DNA from: AM-2324 sp964225135
GTDB lineage: Bacteria > Bacteroidota > Bacteroidia > Chitinophagales > Saprospiraceae
Direction: 5' to 3'
DNA length: 19,687 nucleotides
Assembly: GCA_964225135.1 (NCBI GenBank)
Contig: CAXQNQ010000154.1
Location: forward strand, 1-19,687
Part shown: positions 7,908 to 15,509 of the stretch, piece by piece
Layout of the letters: each line of letters starts with the position of its first letter
Position numbering within the stretch: position 1 is the first letter of the stretch
The notes under the pieces: model-generated
The model's input: only the letters and a program-made list of their open reading frames with translations
Databases searched by the model: none
What the model was told of the DNA's origin: nothing
Made by a program: the position numbers and the translations under genes

Positions 7908-10241
7908 TTAAAAAGTCATATCAATACGGGCAGAAATATTAGTAGGTGCTTCCAGTAAGCCAGGACGCATACCATATTCTATATTAGTAACATTATTCCA
8001 AATCAATGAAACTCTCCCATTCTCTGTAAATGCATATCCCAGGCGTAAATTCAATAAGTGCATATCTTGAGGGTTATCCATTCGATAAGCAGTTAATCCT
8101 GGTACTATTAGGAATTCAAAAATGAAATCAATGGCCTCCATCCTACTCAAATAATTATAATTCAGTCCCAAATCCCAAGCTCTCCAACCCAAACGCACAT
8201 CGGCTTTAGCTGAGTGTCTAAATCTGTATTTTAATACGTTATAATTAGCAGTTGAATTAGAGTAATTCAATACAGCTTGACCAGCAATAGGATCAATAAT
8301 CCTGCCCATAGTAGTATCAAATTCAACGAACTGTGGATCGATATAGGTATATCCCGCCATAAGCCCAAGGTCAATCTCTCCAAAAGAACCAATACCTTGT
8401 AGACTTGCTTCAAATCCATTAATGGTAGCATCTCCAACATTTATAGATTGAAAAGCTGGAGGAAGTAGATTGGTAATGGAAAACTCCATCATATCTTGAT
8501 AAGAAGTCCAAAAACTAGATAGATCTACAAATCCATTAAAAGCGCCTACTCTAAATCCCTGCTTTAAACCTACCTCATAAGAATAACCTGTCTCACTATT
8601 TAAATCAGGATTAGGAATTACATTTGCCCCTCCAATATCCGTGAAAATGTACTTTTCAGCTATAGTAGGATACCTGTATCCCTGACCCCAAGAGGCCCTC
8701 AAATAGGTATAGTTAGCCAGTTGGTAATTCATACCTAATCTAAGTACCGGTTTTACCTCTTTCTCATTACTTGGTTCTATAAAAACAGAGTCTGGATACT
8801 CATACACAAAGCCTGGGTTTCTTAAAACGTTTTGCTCTACTCTTAATCCAGCACCAATGGTCAATCGATTAAAGAATTTTTTATCCAGCTGAACGTAGGC
8901 TGCAGTATTTGTGGTAGTATATGTAGTATCTCCATACAGTTCCGCTTGTACCTGAGTAGCTAGACCAACTAAACCAGAGGTTAAAGTAAGGTCTATATCC
9001 TCATACTTTTGTTGAAACTGATACTCCCCGTACAATAAAAGCGATTGATTGGATTGATTATTTAAGTTGTCATTTCGAACAGAATAAATCCTAGTATTCA
9101 ATTTATGCCTATTGCCCTTGTTGTCTATCCATCTTGCATATGGATCTATATTGAAGCGAAATTTCTTAGTAGCCGAAATCGCACCTTCATTGGCTTGATA
9201 AACCCCTTCCTCACCATTCTTCCAATAAAAAAACGAGTGACTTTCACCTAAGTTAAAGTTTCCAGTAAGTCCAACGTATAGCGAATCTGTAAAGCGATAA
9301 CGGGTATTAAAATTTAGTCGCCCGAACTTATCATCTGTATGTTCATTAAAGGAAACTAAATCAAAATAGTTGCCTCCAGCTACCAGATCAAATTTGCCAA
9401 ATTTTCGCTTATACAAAACATTAGCAACTATCCTCCTCGGTGTAACTGTGGTATCTTGCCACCAAGCCTTAGACTCATCAACGGGATTTTGATAAGAAGT
9501 ATATGCAAGAGAAGTCTTTAGAATAGGTTCACTCTTAGCGAAACCTGTTCGAATATTAACTATTCCATTTAAAGCGGATGAACCATACAAGGCCGAGGAA
9601 GCCCCCTTTACAATTTCAACTTGTTCAATATTCTCAATAGGTACATCTCTCCAATTCGGATATCCTGCATCCGCTTGTAAGATAGGAATATCATCTACTA
9701 AAAGTAGCACCCTTGAACCAGCGCCATAACTAAAGCCAGACCCCCCACGAATATTTGCTTGTCCGTCGATGATTTGAACCCCTGGTATTCGATCTAATAT
9801 TTCATCAATAGCACCAGCGTTATTTTCCTCAATAAACTTTGGTTTGACCACATCTAGGGAGACTGTCAACTCTCCGAGTGGTTTTTCAAATTTACTAGAC
9901 GTTACGGTTGCTTCATCCAATAGCATGTGTTCAGGTTCCAATTCAATGTCCAATGTCATTTGACCTGAAGCACCCACTAACTCAATATCTACTTCAAAGG
10001 CACGCATACCTATAAAATTAATCTTAATAGTGTAGACACCTGATTCTAATCCTTCAATGGTATACTTTCCATCTAAATCAGTCACCACGCCTTTGTCACC
10101 AACTTGGACTGTAGCACCTATCAAGGTTTCTCCTGTCGATTGATCAGATACTACTCCTGCTACTCTATGTTGTGCCTGAAGTAGTAAAGGAGATAAATAA
10201 AATAAAGCTATAGCAAGGGCAATTCGACAGGTATCCTTCAT
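7908..10241 (-). CDS. TonB-dependent outer-membrane receptor with carboxypeptidase-D-like N-terminal domain
   Basis: These receptors import bound nutrients such as iron complexes, vitamins or glycans across the outer membrane, using energy from TonB/ExbBD. The 777-residue protein has a signal peptide (about 1-24, ending LLQAQ). The CarboxypepD_reg-like domain covers about 27-104 (VAGVVSDQSTGETLIGATV, TDLDGKYTI). The plug covers about 120-233 with IPGVQIIDG, IRGGSGFSYG, VLLLVDDIPI, VEIVKGASSALYGSSALNG and VNIRTG. The remainder is a beta barrel ending in MTF, with the terminal aromatic residue expected by the Bam machinery. No SusD partner is adjacent, which argues against a classical glycan-utilisation locus. 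The substrate cannot be read from the sequence; the plug type resembles siderophore/vitamin receptors (weak inference). The Lnb-like gene follows in the same unit. Confidence 0.95.
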   Translation of the reverse strand: MKDTCRIALAIALFYLSPLLLQAQHRVAGVVSDQSTGETLIGATVQVGDKGVVTDLDGKYTIEGLESGVYTIKINFIGMRAFEVDIELVGASGQMTLDIELEPEHMLLDEATVTSSKFEKPLGELTVSLDVVKPKFIEENNAGAIDEILDRIPGVQIIDGQANIRGGSGFSYGAGSRVLLLVDDIPILQADAGYPNWRDVPIENIEQVEIVKGASSALYGSSALNGIVNIRTGFAKSEPILKTSLAYTSYQNPVDESKAWWQDTTVTPRRIVANVLYKRKFGKFDLVAGGNYFDLVSFNEHTDDKFGRLNFNTRYRFTDSLYVGLTGNFNLGESHSFFYWKNGEEGVYQANEGAISATKKFRFNIDPYARWIDNKGNRHKLNTRIYSVRNDNLNNQSNQSLLLYGEYQFQQKYEDIDLTLTSGLVGLATQVQAELYGDTTYTTTNTAAYVQLDKKFFNRLTIGAGLRVEQNVLRNPGFVYEYPDSVFIEPSNEKEVKPVLRLGMNYQLANYTYLRASWGQGYRYPTIAEKYIFTDIGGANVIPNPDLNSETGYSYEVGLKQGFRVGAFNGFVDLSSFWTSYQDMMEFSITNLLPPAFQSINVGDATINGFEASLQGIGSFGEIDLGLMAGYTYIDPQFVEFDTTMGRIIDPIAGQAVLNYSNSTANYNVLKYRFRHSAKADVRLGWRAWDLGLNYNYLSRMEAIDFIFEFLIVPGLTAYRMDNPQDMHLLNLRLGYAFTENGRVSLIWNNVTNIEYGMRPGLLEAPTNISARIDMTF

Positions 10242-10371
10242 TTTGAACAGATTTGAGTTAAATGTGATGCAGAATTACTAAACAATTAAGACTATTCACT
10301 ACTTTTATAAATATATAAAATAGTAAATAGGGCCTCTTTTGATGTTGTCCTTAATCTTCAAATTACAAAAT

Positions 10372-11181
10372 ATGAAAAAGTTCTTTTTACTCTCATTGAT
10401 CTTTTCTTTAAGTTCTGCAGTTTTTGCCCAAATAGATACCTGTATTATTGATACAGAGATTTGGCAAGATTCAACTATTGGTGTTTATCCTAAACCTTAT
10501 GTAGCAGATTCAATGTCTGGAGGCATTCCTGACACAGCCTGTATTAACACTGATTTTCAGACTATAATGAATTTGAGGATTACTGAAACAGCAGAAATAT
10601 TTGGAACTACAGTCCCTGTTATATCCATAAAGTTAGAATCTGTGGATGGTTTACCTGATGGACTTAACTATAAATGTAATCAACCAGATTGCTTGTATAC
10701 ACCAGGTGATGTAGCTGGTTGTATCACTATTTATGGTAAAATAACAGATCCAAGTTTGATCGGTGATCACCCTATTGAAGTATCAGCTACACTTCAATCA
10801 TTGATCTCCATTCCAATCACATTCCCAGACGCCAATATAGCACCTGGAACATACTCTATTTATGTCAATGAAGAAGGTGCTGCCAATTGTTCTGAATATG
10901 TAAACAATAGAGAAATCTTATCAGACTTCAGCGGGTTAAAGCTTTTCCCAAATCCGGCCGCGGATTTAGTAACTATAGAAGCTGACTTAACTCAAGCTGA
11001 TAATTACCAATTGGAGGTAAGGAATATGCTGGGTGCTGTTTTACTGAATCAAAACTTTAGCACAGTGCAAGGTAGAAATGAAATCCAATTCTCTGTTGAG
11101 CACTTAGAGAATGGTTTTTACACCTATACTATATCTAACGAAAAAGGCGCTATTAGTAAAACTTTTGTAGTACAGAAATAG
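10372..11181 (+). CDS. Secreted protein with T9SS type A sorting domain
   Basis: Starting at the ATG at 10372 gives a normal signal peptide (MKKFFLLSLIFSLSSAVFAQ). An in-frame ATG at 10339 adds 11 residues that spoil it, so I prefer 10372 (269 residues). The mature part has GGIPDTACINTDF, SVDGLPDGLNYKCN, PDCLY and GCITIYGKITDP, a cysteine-bearing arrangement that I recall in many Bacteroidota secreted proteins. Residues about 188-269 form the type A sorting domain (LKLFPNPAADLVTIEAD, LEVRNMLG, LENGFYTYTI, KTFVVQK). This domain directs export through the type IX system and attachment or release at the cell surface. The gene is divergent from the TonB receptor and ends at its own terminator. 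No enzymatic motif is visible; role unknown. Confidence 0.88.
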   Translation: MKKFFLLSLIFSLSSAVFAQIDTCIIDTEIWQDSTIGVYPKPYVADSMSGGIPDTACINTDFQTIMNLRITETAEIFGTTVPVISIKLESVDGLPDGLNYKCNQPDCLYTPGDVAGCITIYGKITDPSLIGDHPIEVSATLQSLISIPITFPDANIAPGTYSIYVNEEGAANCSEYVNNREILSDFSGLKLFPNPAADLVTIEADLTQADNYQLEVRNMLGAVLLNQNFSTVQGRNEIQFSVEHLENGFYTYTISNEKGAISKTFVVQK

Positions 11182-11195
11182 TACAACATGGTCCT

Positions 11196-11238
11196 AAAAA
11201 AAGCATCATTTCTCTTGTAAGGAATGATGCTTTTTTTG
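11196..11238 (+). terminator. Intrinsic terminator of the T9SS cargo gene
   Basis: The arms AAGCATCATTTC (11201-11212) and GGAATGATGCTT (11221-11232) pair with one G-U. The stem is extended by the flanking A and T runs (11196-11200 with 11233-11237) and finishes in a T tract. It separates the cargo gene from the hscA unit. Confidence 0.87.
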
Positions 11239-11320
11239 TTTTTGACGATAATATTAAACCGTGCATGGCTAAAAATTATTCCATATATGTAATTTTACAA
11301 CTCAAATTAGTTTGAACACT

Positions 11321-13177
11321 ATGGCAAAAATTGGGATTAACTTGTCCTCTGGACAAGTCAAAGATGATGAACAGAAGGAACTTATCGTAGGTATAGACTT
11401 AGGTACTACTAATTCACTGGTTGCCTATGCCCAAGAAGGTGTTCCCTATACGGTAAAAAACACTGCTGGAAAGCACAGTCTTACACCATCTATATTACAT
11501 TTTGCAGCCGATGAACAAATCATTGTGGGTGAAGAAGCAAGGACTAAGCTGATCACAGACCCTCAAAACACTATTTATTCTGTAAAACGATTGATGGGTA
11601 AATCTTATCAAGATCTTGGAACTGAGCAATCTTATTTTGGTTACCAAATCATTGACCAAGACGAAGAAAGTTTGGTCAAAATTAAAGTAAAAGGTAAATA
11701 CTACTCTCCAATTGAATTGTCCGCTCAAATCCTTAAACAACTCAAAAAGAATATTGAAAGAGAACTCAACAACTCTATTTCAAAGGCAGTCATTACCGTA
11801 CCAGCTTATTTTAATGATGCTCAAAGACAAGCCACTAAAGATGCAGGCAAATTAGCTGGTCTGGACGTATTGCGTATCGTAAATGAGCCCACAGCAGCTG
11901 CCTTAGCTTATGGCTTAAATATCAATGATAATAATGGTCAAACCGTAGCTGTTTATGACCTTGGGGGTGGCACCTTTGATGTTTCTATTCTACGTATAGA
12001 AAATGGCATTTTCGAAGTTTTGTCTACCAATGGTGATACCTACTTAGGAGGTGATGACTTGGATCGAGCTATATTAGATTATTGGGTAAAAACTTATGAC
12101 TTGACTGACCGGATTAAGGAGCCCTCCTTCATGCAAACACTTAGATTAGAAGCAGAGTCTGCCAAGAAAATATTAAGTACTGAAACCAGCTTCCAAAGTA
12201 CATTGGGTCAAATTAAACTGAGTTTAGAAAGAAATCAATTCGAATCTCTCATTCAGGATTTAATTCAAAAAACCATTGATTGCTGTGCTGCAGCAATAGA
12301 AGATGCTAAGATTAAACTTACAGAAGTCGACCACGTGCTTTTAGTGGGTGGATCAACTCGAGTACCCTTAGTGAAGAATGCTTTACAAGATTTCTTTGGT
12401 AAAGCTCCGAATGATAAGCTAAATCCAGATGAGGTGGTTGCCTTAGGCGCTGCAATCCAGGCAGATATACTAGCAGGTAATAATAAAGATATGCTGCTAC
12501 TTGATATCACCCCTCTTTCACTAGGAATAGAAACGGCTGGTGGTCTAATGGATGTTATTCTTCCTAGAAACTCAAAAATCCCTTCTAGTGTAGGCCGAAA
12601 TTATACGACCTCCATTGATGGACAAAAAAATCTAAAAGTTGCTGTTTATCAAGGCGAAAGAGACTTAGTTATAGACAATAGGAAATTGGGAGAATTCATC
12701 CTATCAGATATACCTCCTATGCCTGCAGGCATTCCAAAAATTGAAATTCAGTTCTTATTGGATGCAGATGGAATATTGAGAGTTAAAGCAAGCGAATTGA
12801 GGAGTGGCCAAGCTACTGAAATAAGAATCAAGCCTTCTTACGGTATAACAGAAGAAGAAATGGCCTTAATGCTTCTAGAGTCCATGAAAAATGCAGAAGC
12901 GGATATGGCTCAGCGTGTATTATTAGAAGCAAGAAATGAAGCTCAAGCTGTACTTTTAGCTTCAGATAAGTTTATTATTCAAAATGAGGGATTATTCTCT
13001 GCTGAAGAACTCCAGAATTTAAATAATTATATCCAAGCCTTGAAAGCTGCAGTAGCAGGCACTGATAAAGATGAGATCAACGCTGCAATGGAAAAGCTAA
13101 ATAATTTTTCTAGACCATTAGCAGAGAGAGCCATGGATCATAATATATCCAAAGCCATGAAAGGAAAACAAATCTAA
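11321..13177 (+). CDS. hscA: Hsp70-family chaperone, HscA type
   Basis: HscA is the specialised Hsp70 that, with HscB, releases iron-sulphur clusters from the scaffold IscU. From the ATG at 11321 the product has 618 residues, close to HscA (about 616) and shorter than most DnaK. I chose this start because MAKIGIN is how Bacteroidota HscA-type proteins begin; an upstream TTG at 11312 is unlikely. The nucleotide-binding domain shows GIDLGTTNS (24-32), VPAYFNDAQRQATKDAGKLAG (160-180), DLGGGTFD (213-220) and GGSTRVP (343-349). The linker is LLLDITPLSLGIE (392-404). The substrate-binding beta domain spans about 405-505, followed by a short helical lid. There is no DnaK-like glycine- and acid-rich tail. 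No iscS, iscU or hscB lies nearby, so HscA rather than a second DnaK is a family-level call. It heads a seven-gene stack. Confidence 0.85.
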   Translation: MAKIGINLSSGQVKDDEQKELIVGIDLGTTNSLVAYAQEGVPYTVKNTAGKHSLTPSILHFAADEQIIVGEEARTKLITDPQNTIYSVKRLMGKSYQDLGTEQSYFGYQIIDQDEESLVKIKVKGKYYSPIELSAQILKQLKKNIERELNNSISKAVITVPAYFNDAQRQATKDAGKLAGLDVLRIVNEPTAAALAYGLNINDNNGQTVAVYDLGGGTFDVSILRIENGIFEVLSTNGDTYLGGDDLDRAILDYWVKTYDLTDRIKEPSFMQTLRLEAESAKKILSTETSFQSTLGQIKLSLERNQFESLIQDLIQKTIDCCAAAIEDAKIKLTEVDHVLLVGGSTRVPLVKNALQDFFGKAPNDKLNPDEVVALGAAIQADILAGNNKDMLLLDITPLSLGIETAGGLMDVILPRNSKIPSSVGRNYTTSIDGQKNLKVAVYQGERDLVIDNRKLGEFILSDIPPMPAGIPKIEIQFLLDADGILRVKASELRSGQATEIRIKPSYGITEEEMALMLLESMKNAEADMAQRVLLEARNEAQAVLLASDKFIIQNEGLFSAEELQNLNNYIQALKAAVAGTDKDEINAAMEKLNNFSRPLAERAMDHNISKAMKGKQI

Positions 13178-13179
13178 AT

Positions 13180-13800
13180 ATGCCATACAGCTACGAATAT
13201 CCGAGACCCGCAGTAACTGTCGATACCTTAATTTTCAATTTTGATCCTAAAACAGGATTCGAAATACTTTTAATCCAAAGGGCACATGAACCCTTCAAGG
13301 ACGACTGGGCCATACCTGGAGGATTCATTGATATGGATGAAGATTTGTTACCTGCTGCTAAAAGAGAATTGCAAGAAGAAACCGGTATGAATATTCAAAA
13401 CTTGCGTGAATTAGGGGTATTCGGGAAACCAGATAGAGATCCTAGAGGTCGAACTATAACTATTGCTTATTGGGCATTAACAGCCAAAGAAGACCATCAA
13501 TTAAAAGCTGCCGATGATGCAAAAGCTTATCGTTGGTTTCCATTAGATGAACTTCCTAGCCTTGCCTTCGATCATGATTATATCATCAATAAAGGCATTC
13601 AAAAACTGCAAGAATCAGCAGAAGAAGCCAAATTCTTAGAGCAGTTATTTTCAACGAACGTTGACCAGCAGTTAGCAGTAAAATTTATCAAGCAATTATT
13701 TCAATTCATTGATTTAAGAGATGAGTTCCAAAAGCTTATAGAGGAAAGAAATCTTAGCGATAAAAGTTGGCTTAATAAATTCTTTAAAAAATATTTTTAA
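13180..13800 (+). CDS. Nudix hydrolase
   Basis: Nudix enzymes hydrolyse nucleoside diphosphates linked to another group, such as ADP-ribose or NADH, using magnesium. The 206-residue protein carries an intact Nudix box at residues 48-70 (G48, E54, R62, E63, E66, E67, G69), matching GX5EX7REUXEEXGU. The preceding DWAIPGGF and the following FGKPDRDPRGRTITIAYWAL resemble the ADP-ribose pyrophosphatase-like subgroup. An extra C-terminal segment of about 60 residues (LEQLFSTN to FKKYF) looks helical. It does not look like the winged helix of the NrtR regulators, and with the intact box this argues for an enzyme. It starts two bases after the hscA stop, so the two genes are co-transcribed. There is no signal peptide; the substrate is not determined. 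Confidence 0.92.
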   Translation: MPYSYEYPRPAVTVDTLIFNFDPKTGFEILLIQRAHEPFKDDWAIPGGFIDMDEDLLPAAKRELQEETGMNIQNLRELGVFGKPDRDPRGRTITIAYWALTAKEDHQLKAADDAKAYRWFPLDELPSLAFDHDYIINKGIQKLQESAEEAKFLEQLFSTNVDQQLAVKFIKQLFQFIDLRDEFQKLIEERNLSDKSWLNKFFKKYF

Positions 13801-13816
13801 TCCTAAACTTCTGTCC

Positions 13817-14980
13817 ATGCAAAAATGGCTCCTTATAGTATTACCACTTCTATTTTTTTCGTGCCAAAAAGAGCCGAACGCCACTCAAGATCTATCCCCT
13901 CAAGATCAATCTAAAATTGAACAACAAAGAGGAGATTTAGAAGTTTCAGATTTTAAATGGGGATATATCAACAAAAAAGGACAGCTTACCATTAAAGCTA
14001 AATTCGATGAATGCAAAAACTTTGTAGAAAGAAGAGCCTTAGTGAGGCTAAAAGATAGCTGGGGATATTTAGATACGACAGGAGATTTAGTCATCCCTGC
14101 TCAATACCAAGAAGCATATGACTTCTCCAATGGCTTAGCCGTAGTGAAAGCATATGGAGAAAAATATAGATTTATAAACCAAGATGGACAAGACATTACT
14201 GAAGCCATATACGATGAAGCAAAATCTTTCTCAGACGGATTAGCAGCAGTAAGGGTTAATAATAATTGGACCTATATCAATCTGGAAGGAAAAGAACTAG
14301 ACGTACCCGCTTATACGGAAGCATACCAATTCAAAGATGGTTTAGCAAAAGTACAAATCAAAGGGAAATTTGGATTGATTGACGAAACATTAGCCTGGGT
14401 ACTCGAGGCCAAATATGATAAAATTGGTCCCATCGATGAAGCCTTAATTTTGGTTGAACTGGATCAAAAACAAAGTTATATCAATCGATCAGGACAAATC
14501 GTTTTTCAAAGCCAACACGATAAAGCCTACTCTTTTTCTAATGGATATGCCCCCTTTAAATCAAATGGATTAATGGGCATTATCAATGAAGATAACGAGA
14601 TTATACTCAAGGCTCAATATCCAGATATCATGGTAGCTGGTCCAGATCGTTTTTTCATCTTTCAAGATGGATACTTTGGAATGATTAATGAAAATGGAAG
14701 TACCTTGATACCAACAGAAATGGGTACTATTCTGCCTATTAAAGAAGGCAAAACAGCCTGCATGAAGGACGATTATTGGGCCATATTTGATCAAGATGGC
14801 CAACCATTGAGTCCTTTTGAATATGGTCTAGTTTGGTCTTATGCTGATGGATTAGCTCGAGTAGCTTTGTTTAGTGGAATAGGATTTGTAAATCACCAAG
14901 GCCAGATTGTCATCGAACCGGGGTATATTGATGTAAATGATTTTTCCAATAACCTAGCACGAGTGCAATTATATGAGTAA
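13817..14980 (+). CDS. WG-repeat lipoprotein
   Basis: The 387-residue protein begins with a lipoprotein signal (MQKWLLIVLPLLFFSC, lipobox LFFSC with acylated C16). The rest is a series of about seven or eight WG-type beta repeats: WGYINKKGQLTIKAKF, WGYLDTTGDLVIPAQY, and more diverged copies with YDFSNGLAVV, FSDGLAAV, FKDGLAKV, YSFSNGYAPF and YADGLARV. WG repeats form small beta modules and are widespread in bacterial surface proteins; the ligand is generally unknown. It is presumably anchored in the inner or outer membrane facing the periplasm. It starts 16 bases after the Nudix stop. Its last codons overlap the start of the next gene by 8 bases, indicating translational coupling. Confidence 0.9.
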   Translation: MQKWLLIVLPLLFFSCQKEPNATQDLSPQDQSKIEQQRGDLEVSDFKWGYINKKGQLTIKAKFDECKNFVERRALVRLKDSWGYLDTTGDLVIPAQYQEAYDFSNGLAVVKAYGEKYRFINQDGQDITEAIYDEAKSFSDGLAAVRVNNNWTYINLEGKELDVPAYTEAYQFKDGLAKVQIKGKFGLIDETLAWVLEAKYDKIGPIDEALILVELDQKQSYINRSGQIVFQSQHDKAYSFSNGYAPFKSNGLMGIINEDNEIILKAQYPDIMVAGPDRFFIFQDGYFGMINENGSTLIPTEMGTILPIKEGKTACMKDDYWAIFDQDGQPLSPFEYGLVWSYADGLARVALFSGIGFVNHQGQIVIEPGYIDVNDFSNNLARVQLYE

Positions 14981-15509
14981 GGTTCTTTTTCTTATCAATA
15001 TCCAAGAAGACCACTTTCAACATGGTATGCTGGAAGTACAGGATAGCCAAACGATCCTTGAACCACTGGCACGCAAACAGGAGGAATCAACAAAAACATA
15101 CTATTTTCATGCCTCCTATCCAGCTCAACATATACGATTCGCTAGTAATCATCCTTGGAGATATCCAGGACAGCAAATAACATTAAACGGTGAGGAAGTT
15201 GTGTTATTCCCCTTTTATTGTCTTCAAGGTACCTGGGGCGCCCAAGTTCATCCTGCATTCAAATTAAGGGCTCAGGATCAAGTAATAATCAGAGGTCAAG
15301 AGGCTGAAAAAAATCCAGCATATTATTGGCCTGACGAGGAATGGATTACTAAACTTAAGGAACAAGGTGTTCAAGAAATTGAATTAGCTGGTTTAATTAT
15401 TGAGCCCGATTTCTTAGAAAAAAATTTAGAAGCACTCCAGCTTGCTGGATTTGAACTTACCCTTCATTCAGATTTGACTAAATCAGGCCTCTTATATTTG
15501 AATACATGA
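14973..15509 (+). CDS. Nicotinamidase/isochorismatase-fold protein lacking the catalytic triad (probable pseudoenzyme)
   Basis: Working nicotinamidases (PncA) deamidate nicotinamide in NAD salvage with an Asp-Lys-Cys triad and a metal held by Asp and His. This 178-residue protein aligns along its whole length: FLINIQEDHFQHGMLEV (PncA LxDIQNDF), FHASYPAQHIRFASNHP, FPFYCLQGTWGAQVHPAF (PncA HCVQGTxGAxxHP), VIIRG, and AGLIIEPDFLEKNLEAL (PncA GLATDYCV). At the catalytic positions it has N9 for Asp, R107 for Lys and no Cys near 144-147. The only cysteine, C83, is in the non-catalytic CxQGT motif. The metal ligand Asp appears replaced by Tyr, while H46 and H53 remain. The frame is intact, overlaps the WG gene by 8 bases, and shares ATGA with the GH1 gene, so it is under selection. 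A binding or regulatory role is likely. Residue alignment was done by eye. Confidence 0.75.
   Translation: MSKVLFLINIQEDHFQHGMLEVQDSQTILEPLARKQEESTKTYYFHASYPAQHIRFASNHPWRYPGQQITLNGEEVVLFPFYCLQGTWGAQVHPAFKLRAQDQVIIRGQEAEKNPAYYWPDEEWITKLKEQGVQEIELAGLIIEPDFLEKNLEALQLAGFELTLHSDLTKSGLLYLNT

Noticed and set aside
10339..10371. Upstream ATG extending the T9SS cargo protein by 11 residues
   Set aside because: The internal ATG at 10372 gives a textbook signal peptide with MKKFF at its start.
11304..11320. TTAGTTTG before hscA, resembling the TAnnTTTG element
   Set aside because: It has one mismatch, no TTG at -33, and is only a few bases from the start codon, too close for a promoter.
13180..13800. 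Nudix protein as an NrtR-type NAD regulator
   Set aside because: The Nudix box is fully intact and the C-terminal tail does not look like a winged helix.
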